Source of the DNA: Arthrobacter sp.
Lineage (GTDB): Bacteria > Actinomycetota > Actinomycetes > Actinomycetales > Micrococcaceae
Direction of reading: 5' to 3'
Length of the DNA: 17,424 bases
NCBI GenBank assembly: GCA_030147325.1
Contig: JASLAA010000240.1
Coordinates: 1-17,424 of the forward strand
Part shown: in pieces, positions 13,628 through 17,424 of the stretch
How the letters are laid out: each line of letters opens with the position of its first letter
How positions within the stretch are numbered: position 1 is the stretch's first letter
Program-made: the position numbers and the translations under genes
Notes under the pieces: generated by a model
Databases searched by the model: none
What the model was told of the DNA's origin: nothing
The model's input: only the letters and a program-made list of their open reading frames with translations

Positions 13628-14380
13628 CTAATGCGCCACCGTGCGCACGATGCCGAGGACCGCCGCGACGGTCTGCTCGAAATCGAGCTCCGACGAGTCG
13701 AGGGTGACGACGCCGTCGGCCGCCTGCTGGAAGTCGACCACGGTCGAATCCTTCGCATCGCGCTCCGTGACCTGCTGTTTGAGCTGCTCGGCGGACTGCG
13801 TGCCGCCGAGCTGGTCGCCGCGTCGACGAAGCCGTGCCTCCTCGCTCGCGGTCAGCAGGATACGCACCTCGGCGTCGGGTGCGACGACGGTGGTGATGTC
13901 ACGTCCTTCCGCGACGATCCGGTGGCCCGCTCCGGCGATCAGCGCGCGCTGGCGCCGGATCAGTTCGGCCCGGGCGCCCATGGTCGTCGCGACCGCGCTC
14001 ACCGCGGAGGAGACCTCCGGTTCCCGGATGGCCTCGGTGACGTCGTCACCGGCGACCGTCACGGATTCACGATCAGGGCTCGTACTGATGAACAGCTCGA
14101 TCGAGCGCGTCGCTGCCTCGACCGCGACGCTGTCCTGCAGGTCGACACCCGTGGCGATGCAGTGGAGCGTGACCGCACGGTACATGGCACCCGTGTCGAG
14201 GTATGCTGCGCGCAACCGGCGGGCGACCTCGCGGCTGACACTCGACTTGCCGGATCCCGAGGGTCCGTCGATGGCGACGACGAGGGACTTGCCGAGGCGG
14301 AATCCCGAGTGGGGGCGGGCCTCGACGGTCGCGCCGGGACCGTCGGGCACGGGGCTGGTCGCTGCTGACATCGGGTTCAC
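13628..14380 (-). CDS. cmk: Cytidylate (CMP/dCMP) kinase
   Basis: Transfers phosphate from ATP to CMP or dCMP in pyrimidine nucleotide synthesis; cytoplasmic. The 250 residues include a 30-residue N-terminal tail, the P-loop GPSGSGKS (39-46), the substrate-binding YLDTGAMYRAVT, the segment VAEGRDITTVVAPDAEVRILLTA (only part quoted as one motif: EGRDITTVV), and the lid region ARLRRRGDQL. All are typical of bacterial Cmk. The start is GTG at 14380, with GGAAGG (14393-14388) at 7 nt. The ATG at 14371 would be 16 nt from that site. The GTGA at 14380-14377 overlaps the tyrA stop by 4 nt, so translation is coupled. Cmk next to Der, RluB and ScpB is a widely conserved actinobacterial arrangement. 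Confidence 0.97.
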   Translation of the reverse strand: MNPMSAATSPVPDGPGATVEARPHSGFRLGKSLVVAIDGPSGSGKSSVSREVARRLRAAYLDTGAMYRAVTLHCIATGVDLQDSVAVEAATRSIELFISTSPDRESVTVAGDDVTEAIREPEVSSAVSAVATTMGARAELIRRQRALIAGAGHRIVAEGRDITTVVAPDAEVRILLTASEEARLRRRGDQLGGTQSAEQLKQQVTERDAKDSTVVDFQQAADGVVTLDSSELDFEQTVAAVLGIVRTVAH

Positions 14381-15504
14381 TGCACTACCTTCCAGCCCCG
14401 TTGCGTCAGGGACTCCGTCAATTCGTGTCGCTTGCCAGGGAGAACCGAGAGCTCCGCGAGCCCCACCTCGCGCCCCGGCGAATGCTCGAGGCGGAAGTCC
14501 TCCACATTGATACCGGTGTCACCGATCTCGGTGAGGAGCTTCGCGATCTGGCCCGGCACGTCGTCGACGAGCACCGTCAGGCGGGCGAAGGAGTTCGGGG
14601 GTGTGCCGTGCTTGCCCGGGACCCGCGCCTGGCCGGCGTTCCCCTCGGACATCAGTTGCGCCATGTCGAGGCGCGCTCCGCCCGCCGTCGGATCCTCGAG
14701 GGTTGCGATGAGCCGGTTGAGGTCCTCGCGCACGCCGTACAGGATGTCCACGAGGCGCCCGGCATTGGCAGACAGGATCTGCACCCAGAGGCGCGGATCA
14801 CTCGCCGCGATGCGGGTGACGTCGCGGAGACCGTTGCCCGCGAGGGACAGCGCCTGGACGGGCGAATCCTGCAGGCGGCTCGCGACGAGTGACGACACGA
14901 CCTGCGGAAGGTGTGAGATCAGGGCGACGGCGTCGTCGTGCTCCTCGGCGGACATGCGCGAGGGCACGGCACCCAGGTCCACGGCGAGCGACTCCGCCCG
15001 CAGCACCGCCTCTGCGGCGCTCCCGGCATGGCTGCACAGGACCCAGGGCGCGCCATTGAACAGTTCGGCCCGGGCGGCGACGGGACCGGATTTCTCCCGA
15101 CCCGCCATCGGGTGCGTCCCGACGTAGCGGTTCAGGTGCGGCGCGACCGCTGGAACGGCCGCCAGCTCGTGCAGGATGGCTTCCTTCACGCTGCAGATGT
15201 CCACGACGACGGCGTCCGGGTAGGTCAGGAGCGCGTCGGCGACCACGCGCGCGGTCACGTCGGGCGGAGTAGCGACGACGACGAGTTCCGGCGTCACCGT
15301 CCCACCCGCGGCCTCCGCAGCGGCGAGCAGCCGTCCGGCTCCGATGTCACGCGCGACGGCCTCCGTGGACGGCGAGCTGTCGGACAGCACGACATCGAGT
15401 CCGCGCGCGCGCAGCCCCAATCCGATGCTGGCACCCAGCAACCCGGCCCCCACGACGAGGACGGGACCGACGAGGTGCGTCCCCTGTTCCGTACGCGCGG
15501 TCAT
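14377..15504 (-). CDS. tyrA: Prephenate dehydrogenase with C-terminal ACT domain
   Basis: Oxidatively decarboxylates prephenate to 4-hydroxyphenylpyruvate with NAD+, the tyrosine branch of aromatic amino-acid synthesis. The 375-residue protein has the Rossmann motif VVGAGLLGASIG (17-28) and the catalytic-region motifs GTHPMAGRE (His131) and ISHLPQVV (His198). A helical dimerisation domain follows, and residues ~308-375 form an ACT domain (RLTVLVDDVPGQIAKLL) likely to bind tyrosine for feedback inhibition. No chorismate mutase domain is fused. The start ATG at 15504 is only 3 bp past the rluB stop and has a poor ribosome binding site, which suggests coupling. The stop overlaps cmk by 4 nt. M. 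tuberculosis keeps tyrA elsewhere, while streptomycetes have it in this position as I recall. Confidence 0.96.
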   Translation of the reverse strand: MTARTEQGTHLVGPVLVVGAGLLGASIGLGLRARGLDVVLSDSSPSTEAVARDIGAGRLLAAAEAAGGTVTPELVVVATPPDVTARVVADALLTYPDAVVVDICSVKEAILHELAAVPAVAPHLNRYVGTHPMAGREKSGPVAARAELFNGAPWVLCSHAGSAAEAVLRAESLAVDLGAVPSRMSAEEHDDAVALISHLPQVVSSLVASRLQDSPVQALSLAGNGLRDVTRIAASDPRLWVQILSANAGRLVDILYGVREDLNRLIATLEDPTAGGARLDMAQLMSEGNAGQARVPGKHGTPPNSFARLTVLVDDVPGQIAKLLTEIGDTGINVEDFRLEHSPGREVGLAELSVLPGKRHELTESLTQRGWKVVQ

Positions 15505-15507
15505 CGG

Positions 15508-16797
15508 CTAGAGGCCCACCGATGCCAGCAGGTGCCCGACCTCCTGGCGTCCGAGCACGCGGATGCTGCCCTGGCGCTGGTCGCCGACCCGGATCGGGCC
15601 GACCTGGGTGCGTACGAGGCGCTCGACGGGGTGTCCGACCGCGTCGAAGAGCCGGCGGACCACGCGGTTGCGTCCCGAGTGGAGGACGACCTCGACGAGG
15701 ATGTGCCCGGGGGTGGAATCGACCAGTTTGAAGGAGTCGACCTGGGCGAGGCCGTCCTCGAGCTCGATACCTTCCTTCATCTGGGCGCCGATGCCCTGGG
15801 CCATGGGGCCGCGGACCTGGACCAGGTAGGTCTTGGGCACTTCGTAGGACGGGTGTGTGAGCCGGTTCGTCAGCTCCCCGTCGTTCGTGAGCAGGAGCAG
15901 GCCCTCGGTCTCGGCGTCGAGCCGTCCGACGTGGAAGAGCCGCTCGCTCTTGTCCTTGTTCTTGAGGAAGTCACTGATGCAGCGACGGCCCTCCGGATCG
16001 TCCATCGTCGAGACGACGCCTCGCGGCTTGTTGAACACGTAGTACTTCAGGTGCTCGTCGAGCTGGAGGCGGATACCGTCGACGTGGATAGCCACCTGCT
16101 CAGGGTCGACGCGGACACCCAGTTCGGTGACGACCGTGCCGTCGACCTCCACCCGGCCGTCGAGGATCATCTCCTCGCAGACGCGCCGCGACGCCACGCC
16201 CGCGAGTGCCATGACCTTCTGCAGGCGGACTCCCTCGGGATTGTGGACGTCGATCTCGTCGGCGGGGCGGCTGGACCGCTTGGGTCTGGCGGCGCGTACC
16301 GGGCCGAGGTTCTGACCGAAACGCTCGCGTCCGAAGGCCTTGGCACCTGCCGGCTTGGCACGCCCTCCGGCATCCTGACCCCCCGAACGGGCGCCGGGCT
16401 TCGCCGGAGCACCCGGACGGCCGGGCTTGCCGCCGGTGCGGCTGCCCGCCTTGGTACCGAAACGGCTCGACGGCGTACCTGCGGAAGGACGGCCCGCGGC
16501 CGAGCGAGCACGTCCGTCGGCGGATCCGCGGCGATCACCGTCAGCCGACCGGCCCTCGGAAGGACGACCCGCACCACGCTCGCCACGCTCCTGGAACGGA
16601 CGACCCTCGGAAGGACGACCCGCACCACGCTCGCCACGCTCCTGGAACGGACGACCCTCGGAAGGACGACCGCCCTGCGCGGCTCCGCTGCGCGGCGTCG
16701 ACTTCCCACGGGTACGGGCAGCGTCGGATGGGCGTCCGGTCGACCCGCCGCGGCGCGGCGTATTGCGTCCGGAACCGGATCCTGGCTGCTGTGTCAT
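15508..16797 (-). CDS. rluB: 23S rRNA pseudouridine synthase (RluB/RsuA family) with long basic low-complexity N-terminus
   Basis: Isomerises a specific uridine to pseudouridine in 23S rRNA. Residues 1 to about 180 are Arg/Gly/Pro/Ser-rich and probably disordered, and include two exact copies of GRPSEGRPFQERGERGA (43-59, 60-76) plus a partial third. Then come an S4 RNA-binding domain (about 188-235, RLQKVMALAGVASRRVCEEM) and the catalytic domain. It shows YYVFNKPRGVVSTM and GRLDAETEGLLLLTNDG with catalytic Asp294, then YLVQVRG and GRNRVVRRLFDAVGHPV. The total of 429 residues exceeds the roughly 250 of the core enzyme because of the tail. The start ATG at 16797 has AAGGA 8 nt upstream. It lies 27 bp after scpB and 3 bp before tyrA. 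The target position on rRNA is inferred from family membership only; RluE or RluF specificity cannot be excluded. Confidence 0.95.
   Translation of the reverse strand: MTQQPGSGSGRNTPRRGGSTGRPSDAARTRGKSTPRSGAAQGGRPSEGRPFQERGERGAGRPSEGRPFQERGERGAGRPSEGRSADGDRRGSADGRARSAAGRPSAGTPSSRFGTKAGSRTGGKPGRPGAPAKPGARSGGQDAGGRAKPAGAKAFGRERFGQNLGPVRAARPKRSSRPADEIDVHNPEGVRLQKVMALAGVASRRVCEEMILDGRVEVDGTVVTELGVRVDPEQVAIHVDGIRLQLDEHLKYYVFNKPRGVVSTMDDPEGRRCISDFLKNKDKSERLFHVGRLDAETEGLLLLTNDGELTNRLTHPSYEVPKTYLVQVRGPMAQGIGAQMKEGIELEDGLAQVDSFKLVDSTPGHILVEVVLHSGRNRVVRRLFDAVGHPVERLVRTQVGPIRVGDQRQGSIRVLGRQEVGHLLASVGL
16553..16671 (-). repeat. 51-bp exact tandem repeat in rluB, 2.3 copies
   Basis: Copies at 16604-16654 and 16553-16603 are identical by direct comparison, and the first 17 bases recur at 16655-16671, giving 119 bp of period-51 sequence. 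The period is 17 codons, so the frame is kept. Identity at synonymous sites points to recent duplication or ongoing copy-number change. Confidence 0.93.
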
Positions 16798-16824
16798 GTA
16801 GAAAGTCCTTCGTGTAGATCGTGC

Positions 16825-17424
16825 TCAATACGTCGTCTCGTCATACTCCCCGAGGCTTTCGAGGCCCGGCAGATGGGGAGCGATCCGGGGCAATTCACCG
16901 ACGCTGCCCAGTCCCAATCTTTCCAGAAAGGCAGGTGTCGTCCCATAGAGGACCGCCCCGGTCTCCGGATCGGTCTCCATCTCGACAACCAGTCCACGCT
17001 GAAGCAGGGTACGGACCACGGAATCGACGTTGACACCCCGGATCGCAGAGACCCTGGCACGGGATACCGGCTGGCGATACGCGATGACTGCCAAAGTCTC
17101 GAGTGCAGCCTGCGAAAGCCGGGCCGATTGGCCGTCGAGCACGAAGTCGGCGACGACGGACGCGAAGTGCTTCCGGGAGAAGATGCGCCACCCGCCGGCG
17201 ATGTTCCGCAGTTCGAATCCGCGCACCGGTGAGGGTGCGGTGCTCTGGGGGCCTGATCCAGTATAGCCGTCGTACTCGCGCTGCAGTTCCACCAGGAGAG
17301 CGTGCACCACGTGGGTGGGCCGATCGAGGACCGCTGCCAGCTGCTCCTCGGTGACGGGCCGCTCCGCCACCATCAGGATCGCCTCGACAGCCCCGCGGAG
17401 CCCGCCCGGTCGTTCCTCGACGGC
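16825..17424 (-). CDS. scpB: Chromosome segregation and condensation protein ScpB, 5' truncated
   Basis: Accessory subunit of the SMC-ScpAB condensin, binding ScpA at the SMC heads to compact and segregate the chromosome. About 199 residues are present. The gene continues past the right edge: the frame is open to 17424 and reads LRGAVEAILMVAERPVTEEQ, which is the conserved start region of the family, so only a short N-terminus is missing. The ATG at 17373 is therefore internal. Two winged-helix domains are visible, the second with RLSQAALETLAVIAYRQPV, SRARVSAIRGVNVDSVVRTL and GAVLYGTTPAFLERLGL. The TGA at 16827-16825 is 27 bp before rluB. scpA would be expected immediately beyond the edge. 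It heads the visible scpB-rluB-tyrA-cmk-der run. Confidence 0.95.
   Translation of the reverse strand, partial: AVEERPGGLRGAVEAILMVAERPVTEEQLAAVLDRPTHVVHALLVELQREYDGYTGSGPQSTAPSPVRGFELRNIAGGWRIFSRKHFASVVADFVLDGQSARLSQAALETLAVIAYRQPVSRARVSAIRGVNVDSVVRTLLQRGLVVEMETDPETGAVLYGTTPAFLERLGLGSVGELPRIAPHLPGLESLGEYDETTY

Noticed and set aside
11965..13707. 580-codon open frame opposite der
   Set aside because: An antisense shadow of der, whose GTPase motifs are unmistakable on the minus strand.
16553..16671. Tandem repeat as a CRISPR array
   Set aside because: The copies are directly adjacent without unique spacers and stay in frame within rluB.
14938..17232. 764-codon open frame on the plus strand opposite tyrA, rluB and scpB
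   Set aside because: It crosses three well-supported genes on the other strand and has low-complexity composition with no family signature.

Overview
The window is high-GC (roughly two-thirds G+C by eye) actinobacterial chromosome. It carries a mycothione reductase, a GarA/OdhI-type FHA protein, FtsR-like and ResR/McdR-like MerR regulators, GTG starts and strong purine-rich ribosome binding sites. These traits and the gene order suggest a Micrococcales member of the Arthrobacter type. That placement rests on recalled family resemblance, not a search. No insertion sequence, prophage, CRISPR array or integrase is visible, so this is core chromosome rather than an island.

Layout. Positions 1-1130 (+) hold the 3' part of a long-chain acyl-CoA synthetase gene. 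It converges on mtr (1167-2585, -) across a strong hairpin. Upstream of mtr on the same strand are an EspI-like MinD/ParA ATPase with a long Pro/Gly/Ala-rich N-terminus (2606-3943) and pyruvate carboxylase (4071-7484). A 236-bp divergent control region with two inverted repeats separates pyc from a second, ordinary-sized ParA-family ATPase (7721-8542, +). That gene converges on a ResR/McdR-like MerR regulator (8603-9190, -), which has its own recognisable promoter. Next, all on the minus strand and read from high to low coordinates, comes gcvH - garA - ftsR - bifunctional-nuclease gene (11645 down to 9424). A tRNA-Pro(GGG) with its own terminator follows (11838-11911). The last block is scpB - rluB - tyrA - cmk - der (17424 down to 11989), tightly spaced and partly overlapping. 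scpB runs off the right edge.

How the genes fit together. The right half joins two blocks that I recall as separate in Mycobacterium tuberculosis: Rv1709-Rv1713 (scpA, scpB, rluB, cmk, engA) and Rv1826-Rv1830 (gcvH, garA, Rv1828, Rv1829, Rv1830). It is rich in chromosome-organisation and cell-cycle functions: condensin subunit ScpB, ribosome-assembly GTPase Der, CMP kinase, the FtsR-like and ResR-like regulators and a ParA ATPase. It also holds central-metabolism control points: pyruvate carboxylase for anaplerosis, and GarA, which in relatives restrains 2-oxoglutarate dehydrogenase. The left part adds mycothiol redox recycling and fatty-acid activation.

I did not find a clearly new multi-gene system. 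The observations most worth checking are the two ParA/MinD-type ATPases flanking pyc with no ParB-like partner in view, a candidate leaderless promoter for mtr, inverted repeats over the presumed -35 regions of gcvH and possibly parA, and an exact 51-bp tandem repeat in the N-terminal tail of RluB.
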